A DNA stretch of 64,000 nt, taken from contig CADCJI010000007.1 in assembly GCA_902801625.1 (NCBI GenBank), positions 40,800 to 104,799 on the forward strand, read 5' to 3'. The position numbers and the translations under genes were made by a program. Every line of letters begins with the position of its first letter. The first letter of the stretch is position 1. Below, piece after piece: positions 18,422 through 26,883 of the stretch. Origin of the DNA: an uncultured Bacteroidia bacterium (GTDB lineage Bacteria; Bacteroidota; Bacteroidia; Bacteroidales; F082). The notes beneath the pieces are model-generated. The model had not been told where the DNA came from and searched no databases. It saw only the letters and a program-made list of their open reading frames with translations.

Positions 18422-18696
18422 CAAAAGCCTATTCCATAAGGATTTACGGTCGCGTGTTCAATGTCGGGTTCCGCCGTTATGTGCACCGATACGGTCTTCA
18501 ATGCAACCTGACAGGTTATGTGGAAAACGACTATGCCGACGACTGCGTCCACATCGAGGCCGAAGGCGAGGAAGCCGACCTCGATCACTTCACTCTGCTT
18601 TGCGGCGAAGGCACACCTTATTCATTTATTACTGACATGAAGATTGAGGCGGTGGCACCGACAGGGAAATATGATGATTTTCAAGAAATTAGATAG
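18418..18696 (+). CDS. acyP: Acylphosphatase
   Basis: 92 residues, starting at the ATG that overlaps the upstream stop. The reaction is hydrolysis of acyl phosphates. The signature YSIRIYGRVFNVGFRRYVHR contains the catalytic Arg of the GxVQGVxFR motif (here GRVFNVGFR, with Gln replaced by Phe), followed by GYVENDYADDCVHIEAEGEE, which holds the catalytic Asn in the family's NxxDG/GxVxN segment. The Q-to-F change at GRVFNVGF is a mild departure from the consensus. Confidence 0.85.
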   Translation: MTKAYSIRIYGRVFNVGFRRYVHRYGLQCNLTGYVENDYADDCVHIEAEGEEADLDHFTLLCGEGTPYSFITDMKIEAVAPTGKYDDFQEIR

Positions 18697-18707
18697 TATT
18701 ATAAAAC

Positions 18708-18806
18708 TATGGCTTATGGCCAATGGCTCATGGCCCGCTTCAACAATAAACTCTGAATTTGACACCTTGGGTGAAACGAGCCATAGGCCATGAGCCATAA
18801 GCCATT
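18708..18806. repeat. Palindromic ATGGCC-word element
   Basis: CTATGGCTTATGGCCAATGG (18708-18727) and its continuation pair with AGCCATAGGCCATGAGCC and ATAAGCCATTG (about 18779-18806), forming a long imperfect stem around a spacer of about 45 bp. It fills the gap after acyP and may end its transcript. Confidence 0.7.
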
Positions 18807-18837
18807 GTAACTGAACAACTATAAACTGACAACTGAT

Positions 18838-19542
18838 ATGATAGACTTCTCCAAAATCCTCTTCCTCGACATCGAGACCGTCTCCCAAGAGAAATCCTAC
18901 GACCAACTCTCGGAGCGGATGCAGAAGCTTTGGTCGCACAAGGCTGAACAGCTGAACCGCGACAATCCTGAACTCGGCCCTGCCGACATCTACGACCGTG
19001 CAGGCATCTATGCGGAATTCGGCAAAATCGTCTGTATTTCGGTCGGGTTCTTCAATGGCAACCGTTTCCGCTTGAAGTCATTCTACAGCCACGACGAGAG
19101 AACGCTGCTCACCGAGTTTGCCGAGATGTTGAATCGCCACTATAATGCACCCGAAGCCCAACTCTGCGCCCACAACGGCAAAGAATTCGACTTTCCCTAC
19201 ATCGCTCGCAGGATGCTTGTCAACGGTATACAAATCCCTAGAATCCTGCAAGTTGCAGGCAAAAAGCCATGGGAAACCAACTTCATTGACACCATGGAAC
19301 TTTGGAAGTTCGGAGACTATAAGACCTTCACTTCCTTGGATTTACTTTGCGCCATCTTGGATATCCCTACCCCGAAAAACGACATCAACGGCAGCGAAGT
19401 GGGTCGCGTGTATTGGCAGGAAAACGACCTGGAACGCATCAAGACCTATTGCCAGAAGGATGTGCTCGCCATCGCACAACTCATGCGTCGCTACCACTAC
19501 CTGCCGCTCATCCCCGATGATTGCGTGGACTACACCAACTGA
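18838..19542 (+). CDS. DEDDy-type 3'-5' exonuclease (PolB exonuclease-like)
   Basis: 234 residues with an RNase H-fold exonuclease of the DNA polymerase B-like exonuclease group. Metal-ligand motifs are Exo I FLDIETVS at residues 9-16 (Asp and Glu), Exo II AHNGKEFDFPYIARR at about 111, and Exo III YCQKDVLAIAQL at about 204, where YxxxD marks the DEDDy subtype. There is no polymerase domain. A nuclease gene of the Cas4/RecB type begins 3 bp downstream, so the two may act together in DNA repair; that pairing is inference. Confidence 0.85.
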   Translation: MIDFSKILFLDIETVSQEKSYDQLSERMQKLWSHKAEQLNRDNPELGPADIYDRAGIYAEFGKIVCISVGFFNGNRFRLKSFYSHDERTLLTEFAEMLNRHYNAPEAQLCAHNGKEFDFPYIARRMLVNGIQIPRILQVAGKKPWETNFIDTMELWKFGDYKTFTSLDLLCAILDIPTPKNDINGSEVGRVYWQENDLERIKTYCQKDVLAIAQLMRRYHYLPLIPDDCVDYTN

Positions 19543-19544
19543 AC

Positions 19545-21068
19545 ATGCACATTCTTTCCAAATCGACATATATCAAAGGGTTGCAATGCGAGAAGGCATT
19601 GTATATGCAAAAGAAGCACCCTTATCTGCGCGACAAGCTCAGCATCGAGCAAAGAGCCAAGTTCCAGCGCGGCACCGATGTGGGTGTGCTGGCACACGAG
19701 GTCTTCCCCGGCGGCATCGACATGTCGCCCAACTCGCCGTCACAGTTCCCTAAGAAAGTGCAGGAAACCTGGGACAACCTTAGCAAGCCTGAAGTTAAAG
19801 TAATGTACGAGGCTGTCTTTCAGCACAATGACACGCTCATTATGCTGGATATGCTAGTCAGGGACGGCGACAAATGGTTGGCCGTGGAGGTGAAAAGCTC
19901 GATGCGACTCAGCGACACCTATTATAATGATGCCGCCCTTCAATACTATGTGCTGCATGGCTGTGGAGTGCCACTCAGCGACTTCCGCCTCATGTACCTC
20001 AACAGCGACTATATGAAGGAGGGCCCCATCGATGTGAAGCAACTGTTCAAGATGGAGTCGGTGATGGATTATGTTGTTGAAAGAGAAGCTTTTGTAGCTA
20101 ATAATGTGGAAAAACTGAAAGCCGTGGTCGCCTTACCACATTCGCCTCTGGTCAACATCGGGACGCAATGCAACAATCCTTATCCTTGTGATTTTCAAGG
20201 CCATTGCTGGAAGCTTATTCCGAAAAACAGCTTCCTTTTCACCACCGCGATGGACGACGAGAGTTTGTTCCAAAACTATTTCAATGGCGTGAATACCAAT
20301 GCCAAGATGCTCCAACAAATCGAGCCTGATTCCGAAGAAGCCCATCAGATTGAGGCCTTGGAGACCAACTCGTATTACATTGATTACAAGACACTTTACT
20401 CGTTAGCTCCACTACCCAAGCCCAAATCCATAGCCTACTTGAACCTTTTGCTCCACCGTCCCGCAGTGCCTGAAATAGATGGAACAAGGCCCTACGAAGA
20501 GATGATTTTGGCTTTTGCATTGCAAGGTGAGTACGAGCGGGACGCAGCCATAGATCCCTTACCACCCACAAGTCAGCGCGGGGATGACATGGCTGCTGCA
20601 GTAGCCATGGATCCCATACATCCCACAAGCCAACACAGGGATGACATGGCTGCTGCCGATGGTTGTTTCGTTTGGGACTGCTTTGAAGACCACAGCCGGT
20701 GGAAAGAATCCATCGATTTGCTCATCGAAAAACTTTCTCATTATGAGCAGATTGTATGCTTTACGCCGCAAAACCTCAGTACCACCCTACTCCGCCATGA
20801 GATCATTCAAAACCAAACCATTGGTTACAAGGTCTTCAACCTTTTCGAGGTGCTGCAAGAGGCCCATTTTTACCATCCAGCCATCAAACGGGGACTCACC
20901 TTACAACGCCTTGAAACGGCACTTTTTTCCGAGTCTAAACTGTTCGAACACAGCCGAATTATCCTCGAAGCCACCAGCAACGACCTCTTAGGTTATCAAC
21001 AGGCACGAGAAGATTTAATCGCTGAAAATGAAATTGTTGCAAAAACTTATCAACTCCTTTTCAAGTAG
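19545..21068 (+). CDS. Cas4/RecB-like PD-(D/E)XK nuclease, DUF2779-like
   Basis: 507 residues from MHILSKSTYIKGLQCEKALY; the upstream Met would overlap the exonuclease gene. The nuclease core shows AHEVFPGG, then MLVRDGDKWLAVEVKSSMRL with the Asp and the ExK pair. Cysteines at QCEKALY (near residue 15) and GTQCNNPYPCDFQGHCW (about 205-221) are spaced like the four ligands of a Cas4/AddB-type [4Fe-4S] cluster. The C-terminal half resembles the DUF2779 RNase H-like region (FVWDCFEDHSRWKESIDLLI). Residues about 333-370 are an in-frame repeat insertion. There are no CRISPR genes nearby, so a general repair role is likelier. Confidence 0.75.
   Translation: MHILSKSTYIKGLQCEKALYMQKKHPYLRDKLSIEQRAKFQRGTDVGVLAHEVFPGGIDMSPNSPSQFPKKVQETWDNLSKPEVKVMYEAVFQHNDTLIMLDMLVRDGDKWLAVEVKSSMRLSDTYYNDAALQYYVLHGCGVPLSDFRLMYLNSDYMKEGPIDVKQLFKMESVMDYVVEREAFVANNVEKLKAVVALPHSPLVNIGTQCNNPYPCDFQGHCWKLIPKNSFLFTTAMDDESLFQNYFNGVNTNAKMLQQIEPDSEEAHQIEALETNSYYIDYKTLYSLAPLPKPKSIAYLNLLLHRPAVPEIDGTRPYEEMILAFALQGEYERDAAIDPLPPTSQRGDDMAAAVAMDPIHPTSQHRDDMAAADGCFVWDCFEDHSRWKESIDLLIEKLSHYEQIVCFTPQNLSTTLLRHEIIQNQTIGYKVFNLFEVLQEAHFYHPAIKRGLTLQRLETALFSESKLFEHSRIILEATSNDLLGYQQAREDLIAENEIVAKTYQLLFK
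20541..20654. repeat. Two 57-bp direct repeats inserted in frame in the nuclease gene
   Basis: Unit 1 (about 20541-20597) and unit 2 (20598-20654) share CCCACAAG, GGGATGACATGGCTGCTG and ATGGATCCC/ATAGATCCC blocks. They encode the low-complexity segment DPLPPTSQRGDDMAAA / DPIHPTSQHRDDMAAA, which lies in a linker and is probably a dispersed-repeat insertion. Confidence 0.75.
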
Positions 21069-21114
21069 TTGATAACTTCCCGAAAAGAACTTCATCGGGG
21101 CAGACTTTAATTTG

Positions 21115-21122
21115 TACTTTTG
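21115..21122 (+). promoter_or_regulatory. Predicted -7 promoter box for dnaB
   Basis: TACTTTTG followed by CCC matches TAnnTTTG, 53 bp before the dnaB ATG. No strong -33 TTG was seen at the usual distance. Confidence 0.4.
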
Positions 21123-21175
21123 CCCTTCGAAAACGAAGATTCAACAGAGTTAAAACGAGCTAAGAATTTCATTTT

Positions 21176-22735
21176 ATGCCTAACGATACTATCACCCGCC
21201 GTCCTTTCGGCGACACTGCGAAACGCAATTTAATGACCCCCGAACAAGTCTTTGCCAACCAGGGGCGCATCCCACCTCAAGCCACCGACCTCGAGGAAGT
21301 GGTACTTGGCGCCCTCATGTTGGAGAAGGAAGCCGTCAACGAGGTCATTGACATCTTGTCACCCGAAGCCTTCTATTTGGACAAGCACCAGAAGATTTTT
21401 GCCGCCATCAAAGCCCTATTTGGAAAATCCGAACCCATTGATATCCTGACCGTTACCAACGAGCTCAAGCAGCGTGGCGAGTTGGAGATGGTGGGCGGCG
21501 CCTATTATATATCGAAACTCACCAATCGAGTCGTCTCAGCGGCCAACATCGAGTACCACGCCCGTATCATCATGCAGAAACACATTCAGCGTCAGCTGAT
21601 TCTGCTTTCGTCAGACATGATTCATGAGGCTTTTGAAGACACTACCGATGTATTCGACCTGTTGGACAAGGCAGAGAACAACCTCTTCCAAATCAGCGAG
21701 AACAACCTGCGCCGCAGCTACGACTCGATGCAAGACTTGGTGAGCAAAGCCATCAAGGAGATCCAAAATGCCAAAAACGCCGATGACAAGCTGCGCGGCG
21801 TGCCTTCGGGCTATACCGAGCTTGACCGCATCACGCAAGGCTGGCAGAAATCCGACCTCATCATCCTGGCCGCCCGTCCCAGTATGGGTAAGACCGCTTT
21901 CGCGTTGAATTTGGCGCGCAATGCGGCTGTCAACTTCAACCGTCCGATTGCCTTCTTCTCTTTGGAAATGTCATCTGTCCAACTGGTTACCCGTCTGATT
22001 TCGACCGAGACCTCACTCACTGCCGACAAGCTGCGCAGCGGCGACTTGGCCGAATACGAATGGCAACAGCTGAACACCAAAGTCACCCCATTGACCGATG
22101 CACCCATCTTCATCGATGACACGCCACAGCTCTCCATTTTTGAGTTGCGCGCCAAATGCCGCAGACTGAAGCAACAGCATGACATCCAGATGGTTTTCAT
22201 TGACTACCTGCAACTTATGACTGCCAAAGGCGATAAAGGCCTAAACCGCGAACAGGAAATCAGCACCATTTCACGCTCACTGAAGAGTTTGGCCAAGGAA
22301 TTGGAGATTCCCGTTTTGGCGCTATCACAGTTGAGCCGTAGCGTAGAGCAACGCCCTGGTTCCAAGAAGCCCATCCTCTCAGACTTGCGTGAGTCGGGCG
22401 CCATCGAGCAGGATGCCGATATGGTGATGTTCATCTATCGTCCTGAATATTACAAAGATGGTGTGGATGCCGAGGATAAGCCTAAGGGCTATACCATCAT
22501 CGACATTGCAAAACATCGTAATGGTAAGCTTGGCGAGGTGGAATTGAGGTTTGTCGGACAATATGCCCGTTTTGAAGAACTGGAACAAGGTTTCGACAAC
22601 AGCAGCTTCACCTCCATCGGTCCCAACAACCAGTTTGACAGCCCATCACAAGTCTTCAGTTCTAAGATGAACGACGACGACAGTATGGAGTCCTATAACC
22701 CTTCTATCACTACAGATGAACCCACCCCCTTCTAA
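21176..22735 (+). CDS. dnaB: Replicative DNA helicase DnaB
   Basis: 519 residues. It is the hexameric 5'-3' helicase of the replication fork. The N-terminal primase-interacting domain (PQATDLEEVVLGALMLEKEA) is followed by a linker and the RecA-like ATPase with Walker A AARPSMGKTAFALNLARN at about residue 230, FFSLEMSSVQLVTRLIS, Walker B VFIDYLQLM, and ALSQLSRSVEQRPGSKKPIL with the downstream LRESGAIEQDADMVMFIYRP arginine-finger region. The length is normal and no intein is present. The C-terminal tail is Asp/Ser-rich. It is followed 12 bp later by the pseudouridine synthase gene. Confidence 0.97.
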   Translation: MPNDTITRRPFGDTAKRNLMTPEQVFANQGRIPPQATDLEEVVLGALMLEKEAVNEVIDILSPEAFYLDKHQKIFAAIKALFGKSEPIDILTVTNELKQRGELEMVGGAYYISKLTNRVVSAANIEYHARIIMQKHIQRQLILLSSDMIHEAFEDTTDVFDLLDKAENNLFQISENNLRRSYDSMQDLVSKAIKEIQNAKNADDKLRGVPSGYTELDRITQGWQKSDLIILAARPSMGKTAFALNLARNAAVNFNRPIAFFSLEMSSVQLVTRLISTETSLTADKLRSGDLAEYEWQQLNTKVTPLTDAPIFIDDTPQLSIFELRAKCRRLKQQHDIQMVFIDYLQLMTAKGDKGLNREQEISTISRSLKSLAKELEIPVLALSQLSRSVEQRPGSKKPILSDLRESGAIEQDADMVMFIYRPEYYKDGVDAEDKPKGYTIIDIAKHRNGKLGEVELRFVGQYARFEELEQGFDNSSFTSIGPNNQFDSPSQVFSSKMNDDDSMESYNPSITTDEPTPF

Positions 22736-22746
22736 ATGATTGAGCT

Positions 22747-23685
22747 ATGAAGAATGACAACAAGAAAGCCCCACATTCCAAAAGCAATCCATTGAAATTC
22801 AATGTATCCGAACCGGCACAGCTGATGGATTTCCTCATGAAGAAACTAGACGGCATCAGCCGCAACAAAGCCAAGCGCATGTTGGCTAACAAAGTCGTTT
22901 CGGTCGACGGAAAGCGCACCACCCAGTTCGATTTCGCCCTTGAGCCTGGCATGGTGGTCGAAATCGGCAAGCCTACTTCCAAAGAGCGCTTCCGCAGCCC
23001 TTGGCTGAACATCGTCTATGAGGACAAATATCTCTTGGTCATCGACAAAAAGGAAGGTCTGTTGACCAACAGCCCTACCAAAGAGAAAGACACGGCACAA
23101 GGCATTCTGAACAACTATTTCATCTACACCCAGCAACGCTGCCGTGCCCACACCATCCACCGCCTCGACCGCGACACTAGCGGACTGATGCTCTTCGCCA
23201 AGAGCAAGGAAGTAGCCTTGGCGTTTGAGGAAGACTGGAAAAACACCGTCTACGACCGCCGTTATGTGGCCGTAGTGTGTGGCTGCATGGAGAAAAAGGA
23301 AGGCGTGGTGAAGTCGTGGCTGAAGGACAACAAGGCCTTCATCACCTACTCCAGCCCAACCGACAACGGAGGCAAATATGCGGAAACTTATTACGAGACC
23401 CTTTATTCCAATCCGAGGTACTCCTTGGTCGAATTGCAATTGGAAACGGGCCGCAAGAACCAGATCCGCGTCCACATGGCCGACATTGGGCATCCCGTGG
23501 TAGGCGACCCGAAATATGGCCTTTCGACAAGCTCAGGGACCTATGACAACTCACTGGGAAGGTTATGCCTGCATGCTTACAAACTCTGCTTCCATCATCC
23601 CTACAAGAAAACGGATATGGAGTTTGAAACGCCTTTCCCAAAGGTGTTTGCCAGGCCGTTCCCCGGGATGATGGACAAGTTGTAA
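22747..23685 (+). CDS. RluA-family pseudouridine synthase
   Basis: 312 residues. The enzyme converts uridine to pseudouridine in rRNA or tRNA. An S4-like N-terminal domain (GISRNKAKRMLANKVVSVDG) precedes the catalytic domain with HRLDRDTSGLMLFAKSKEVA, where the Asp of RLDRDTSG is the catalytic residue, and ELQLETGRKNQIRVHMADIG. Between GDPKYG and LGRLCLHA the protein carries an extra LSTSSGTYDNS, encoded by a copy of the dispersed palindrome at 23518-23541. The target base cannot be told from sequence. It converges with the electron-transfer cluster with a 5-bp gap. Confidence 0.9.
   Translation: MKNDNKKAPHSKSNPLKFNVSEPAQLMDFLMKKLDGISRNKAKRMLANKVVSVDGKRTTQFDFALEPGMVVEIGKPTSKERFRSPWLNIVYEDKYLLVIDKKEGLLTNSPTKEKDTAQGILNNYFIYTQQRCRAHTIHRLDRDTSGLMLFAKSKEVALAFEEDWKNTVYDRRYVAVVCGCMEKKEGVVKSWLKDNKAFITYSSPTDNGGKYAETYYETLYSNPRYSLVELQLETGRKNQIRVHMADIGHPVVGDPKYGLSTSSGTYDNSLGRLCLHAYKLCFHHPYKKTDMEFETPFPKVFARPFPGMMDKL
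23518..23541. repeat. Dispersed palindrome inside the pseudouridine synthase gene
   Basis: GGCCTTTCGACAAGCTCAGG followed by GACC is a copy of the short palindromic repeat also found at 38418, 41630, 41669 and 49002. Here it is in frame and codes for LSTSSGT. Confidence 0.85.
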
Positions 23686-23690
23686 AACAC

Positions 23691-25418
23691 TTACTTCAAT
23701 TGGTCGGCAACAACCTCCGCAATATCCTTAACCGCAACAGGCGATTTCCTTGCGAAGGTCTTCAAACACAACGGACAAGCTGTAACAATCTCATCCGGAT
23801 TGTTGAACATCAAATCGTTAACCGAGTTAGTCGTTATTTCATCGCGCTCCTGCTGAGTCAGATTAAAGCTACCTAGGCTACCGCCGCAGCAAATGCTCAG
23901 CTCTTTCTCTGATTTCGCCTTGCGCAAATGACCGATGTTTTCAATCACCTCACGAGGTTCGTCATAGACGCCAAAGGCTCTTCCGAGTTCGCACGGGTCG
24001 TGGTAGACGTAGTTGACGTCGTTTTTGTCGACCTTCAGCTTACCCTTCTTGACCAGTTCACCGATATACTGCGTATGATGCAGAATCTCAATGCCTTCGA
24101 GGTGATACTCTTCCTTGAAAACCTTATAGCAAATCGGGCAGGATAGTACGAGTCGCTTGGCCCCTGATTGCTTGATCAACTCGGTGTTTTTGGCCATCAT
24201 GGCTTGGGCTTCGGCCGTCTTTCCGCTCAACAGCATCGGCCTGCCGCAACAGACGCCTCCGTCTTTGTCCAAAAACGCATACTTCTCGCCCGCAGCCTCC
24301 ATGATTTGCTTCATGGCACGCATGATTTTGGGCGTCAGTTGGGTCATGCAGCCGGCGAAATAGAGGACTTTAGCGTTTCCCTTCGTTTTTGGCTCCACGT
24401 TGTCAAGATACGAGTGGTCGCTGTTGATAGTATAAGGCACCGCCTCGCGTTGGCTCATCTTGATGTCGCACGACTCGATGCTCACAGGGCAAACCGCGAC
24501 GCATTTGCCACACTGCATGCAGGTCTCGGCAATGCGTTGGGCCTCTTCCCTATCTCCGTTCCTCAAGCGTTTCATGAAATAAGCCGAAGTGTTGCCACTG
24601 TTCTTGTCGTTGACGCTCATCGGGCAGGCGTCGATGCACAGACCGCAACTCGGGCAAGAATAAATCTGGGCCAAGGCATAACCCTTGCGTGGCTCACGCG
24701 GCTTCAAGTCAGCATGACGCAATAGGATAAACAAGGCCTCAGTCGGGATGTGCATATACCTCGTGAACGGCAACATGAACATGAACACCATCAGGTCGAT
24801 GGAATAGAGCCACCAAAAGGCCATGATGTTGGTCTTCTCAGCGATGAGACGGAAGGGGAAGATGGTCCACAAAGCGAATCGGATCAAATTGTCGGCAAAA
24901 CCGAAGTGCATGATACGCTTCACCCCTACTATCTTCGAATGGATCTTCTTCACAACAGCAATCAAAATGCCGCTGATGATCATCAAAAGGAAGAAATCCA
25001 TGAGGATGGCGAAAACAGGTGTTTCTACAGCGAAATACTTGAAGAAAATCGGATAATAGAAGTTGGGAAGTGTCCGCTCAACGCCTTGGAGCTCAATACC
25101 TTCAAGCGGTTTCAACGTAAACAGCATCACATGGCCGATGACGATAATCATAAACCAGCCAAAGGCAATGGCTGTGTGCATGTAACCAAGCACAGGATTG
25201 CGTTTCCAAATCTTCACGTGGAAGAGGCAGTCGCCAACCAGGTCACGGATGTTGGCCCATGCTGTCTTAGGCGTCACCAAGGAACGCCAAAACTTCTTTC
25301 TGTCGTCTTTCGGCAGCTGGCCGATGACGCGTAAAAGCCCCACCACACAATACGTCAGCACGAAAGCCATGCCGAGCACGAAGGGGAGCACAAAAGGATG
25401 GAATATCTGTGAATTCAT
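23691..25418 (-). CDS. Membrane-bound heterodisulfide-reductase-like subunit: cytochrome b-like domain fused to Fe-S/CCG domains
   Basis: 575 residues, last gene of the Hdr-like cluster. Residues 1-240 carry about five to six membrane helices of the NarI/DsrM cytochrome b type (PVLGYMHTAIAFGWFMIIVI, FFLLMIISGILIAVV). Two ferredoxin clusters follow (CPSCGLCIDACPMSV and CMQCGKCVAVCPVSI). The C-terminal half has two CCG domains (FAGCMTQLTPKIM with CCGRPMLLSG, and YHDPCELGR with CCGGSLGSFN plus CPLC). This is an HdrD/DsrK-like electron module anchored to a quinone-facing membrane domain, as in Hme/Qmo complexes. The start overlaps 25415-25726 by 4 bp. Confidence 0.85.
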   Translation of the reverse strand: MNSQIFHPFVLPFVLGMAFVLTYCVVGLLRVIGQLPKDDRKKFWRSLVTPKTAWANIRDLVGDCLFHVKIWKRNPVLGYMHTAIAFGWFMIIVIGHVMLFTLKPLEGIELQGVERTLPNFYYPIFFKYFAVETPVFAILMDFFLLMIISGILIAVVKKIHSKIVGVKRIMHFGFADNLIRFALWTIFPFRLIAEKTNIMAFWWLYSIDLMVFMFMLPFTRYMHIPTEALFILLRHADLKPREPRKGYALAQIYSCPSCGLCIDACPMSVNDKNSGNTSAYFMKRLRNGDREEAQRIAETCMQCGKCVAVCPVSIESCDIKMSQREAVPYTINSDHSYLDNVEPKTKGNAKVLYFAGCMTQLTPKIMRAMKQIMEAAGEKYAFLDKDGGVCCGRPMLLSGKTAEAQAMMAKNTELIKQSGAKRLVLSCPICYKVFKEEYHLEGIEILHHTQYIGELVKKGKLKVDKNDVNYVYHDPCELGRAFGVYDEPREVIENIGHLRKAKSEKELSICCGGSLGSFNLTQQERDEITTNSVNDLMFNNPDEIVTACPLCLKTFARKSPVAVKDIAEVVADQLK

Positions 25419-25726
25419 CGTGTAATGTCTAACAAAATCTTACGGATGTTGATGCCGCGCAGACAAACCAAAGTGCATTTGCCGCAGAGCATGCAATGTT
25501 GAATCATTTTTTTGGCCTCGTCTTCCTTGCCTCGCTGAAGCATCAGAAGTATGCGGCGGAAACTCATCTCGGTGAAGTGACCTGCAGTGCAAGTCGCAGT
25601 GCATGAGCCACAAGCAATGCAGGTATTGATGTCAGGATTGGTTTCCTTCAGACGGTTGAACGTCGCCAGGTCGACGCTGTCCATCTTGACATGTGAGCTG
25701 GGTGACAAACAAAAACCGAAATCCAT
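25415..25726 (-). CDS. HdrC-like 4Fe-4S ferredoxin subunit
   Basis: 103 residues with two [4Fe-4S] motifs, CIACGSCTATCTAGHF (about residue 36) and CMLCGKCTLVCLRGIN (about 78), each with a final lone-Cys change: the fourth ligand normally followed by Pro is followed here by Thr or Leu. HdrC-type proteins carry electrons between the flavin subunit and the CCG subunit. It is coupled to its neighbours, 3 bp after the HdrA-like gene and 4-bp overlap with the membrane subunit. Confidence 0.85.
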   Translation of the reverse strand: MDFGFCLSPSSHVKMDSVDLATFNRLKETNPDINTCIACGSCTATCTAGHFTEMSFRRILLMLQRGKEDEAKKMIQHCMLCGKCTLVCLRGINIRKILLDITR

Positions 25727-25729
25727 GGC

Positions 25730-26737
25730 TTACCTTTTAAGATAGTTATACACTTGTGTCGCCACGGAACGCGCCTCACCAATGGTGTCGGGCAGCGACT
25801 TCGGAGCGGTGCAGGCACCAGCCACGAACACGCCATCTTGCGCAGTGTCGTTCATGCCCAAATACATGTCCTTGTTCTGCATGAAACCATCGCTGTTATT
25901 GCTAACACCGAGCTTCTGTTGAATCGCGTCGATGCTCTTGTTTTTCTCCATGCTGCACATCAAAACGAGCAAGTCAAGCGTCATCTTGAGCGGCTTGCCA
26001 AACAACGTGTCCTCCGCTTTGATGACCAATTTGCCGTTCATGTCTTCCGAAACCTCGCAAACACGTCCGCGGACACATTTCACGTCAAAGTCTTTCTGGG
26101 ATTTGAGATAAAGGTCCTCATAACCCAAGCCGAACATGCGCAAATCCATATAGAACGTGTACACCTCGGCATCTGGGAAAACTTCCTTGATCTCGCAGGC
26201 CTGCTTCAACGCCGTGGTGCAGCACACTTTCGAGCAATAGGTGTTGCATACCTTCACGTCGCGGGCACCCACGCAATGTACGAATCCGATTTTCTTAGGA
26301 TGGTTGATGCGCTCGTCTTTGCCTGTCTTGAAGAATTTCTCAAGCTCAACGCTGGTCATCACATTGTTATAGATGCCATAGCCGTATTCCTGTTTCCGTT
26401 CCGCTTTGAAAATATCGAAACCCGTAGCAAGAATCACAGCTTGGGCGTCAATCTTTTCGTTATTGCTCAAAATAGCATGGAAGCCGTTACCATCTCTTTG
26501 GATATCGGTGACTTCGGTATTCAAATAGGTCTTAATATCTTTCACGTTGTCGAGCATCTGCTCCACCACGTCCTTGGCTGGATGAAATGTCGGGAACAGT
26601 CTGTCCCATTGTGCGATATGGCCGCCTAAAGCCTCGCTTTTTTCAACAATGACAGGATTCAGTCCCATCTTATGCAATTGTGTGGCTGCTTCCATTCCGG
26701 CGGCTCCACCGCCAATGATTAAAATATTCTCTTTCAT
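25730..26737 (-). CDS. HdrA-like FAD subunit, short form
   Basis: 335 residues, about half the length of methanogen HdrA. The Rossmann FAD motif is ILIIGGGAAGMEAATQL at residues 5-21, with a second dinucleotide-fold stretch VILATGFDIFKAE. The HdrA cluster region reads FVHCVGARDVKVCNTYCSKVCC, shown here only in part (GARDVKVCNTYCSKVCC). The C-terminal GVFVAGACTAPKSLPDTIGE closes the FAD domain. Extra ferredoxin domains of full HdrA are missing. It probably passes electrons between a soluble donor and the Fe-S subunits encoded beside it. Confidence 0.85.
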   Translation of the reverse strand: MKENILIIGGGAAGMEAATQLHKMGLNPVIVEKSEALGGHIAQWDRLFPTFHPAKDVVEQMLDNVKDIKTYLNTEVTDIQRDGNGFHAILSNNEKIDAQAVILATGFDIFKAERKQEYGYGIYNNVMTSVELEKFFKTGKDERINHPKKIGFVHCVGARDVKVCNTYCSKVCCTTALKQACEIKEVFPDAEVYTFYMDLRMFGLGYEDLYLKSQKDFDVKCVRGRVCEVSEDMNGKLVIKAEDTLFGKPLKMTLDLLVLMCSMEKNKSIDAIQQKLGVSNNSDGFMQNKDMYLGMNDTAQDGVFVAGACTAPKSLPDTIGEARSVATQVYNYLKR

Positions 26738-26770
26738 AAGTAAGTGTTCAGAATTAAACCATGATTTCTT

Positions 26771-26842
26771 GGCTGTCAGCTATCAGCCGTCAGCTATCAG
26801 CATCGTTGGAACCAAGCTGACTGCTGATGGCTGAAAGCTGAA
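26771..26842. repeat. TATCAGC-word palindromic element
   Basis: GGCTGTCAGCTATCAGCCG and GTCAGCTATCAGC are answered downstream by GCTGACTGCTGATGGCTGA and AAGCTGA, so the region can fold into a branched hairpin. It separates the HdrA-like and HdrB-like genes. The same words recur at 27993-28058 and 50626-50640. Confidence 0.7.
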
Positions 26843-26883
26843 TGCCAAAACGTCAATTATATAAACTCTATTTACTCATTTTC

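Noticed and set aside
19545-21068. Cas4 of a CRISPR system
   Set aside because: Despite the Fe-S-like cysteines, no cas1, cas2 or array is in the window and the C-terminal half is DUF2779-like.
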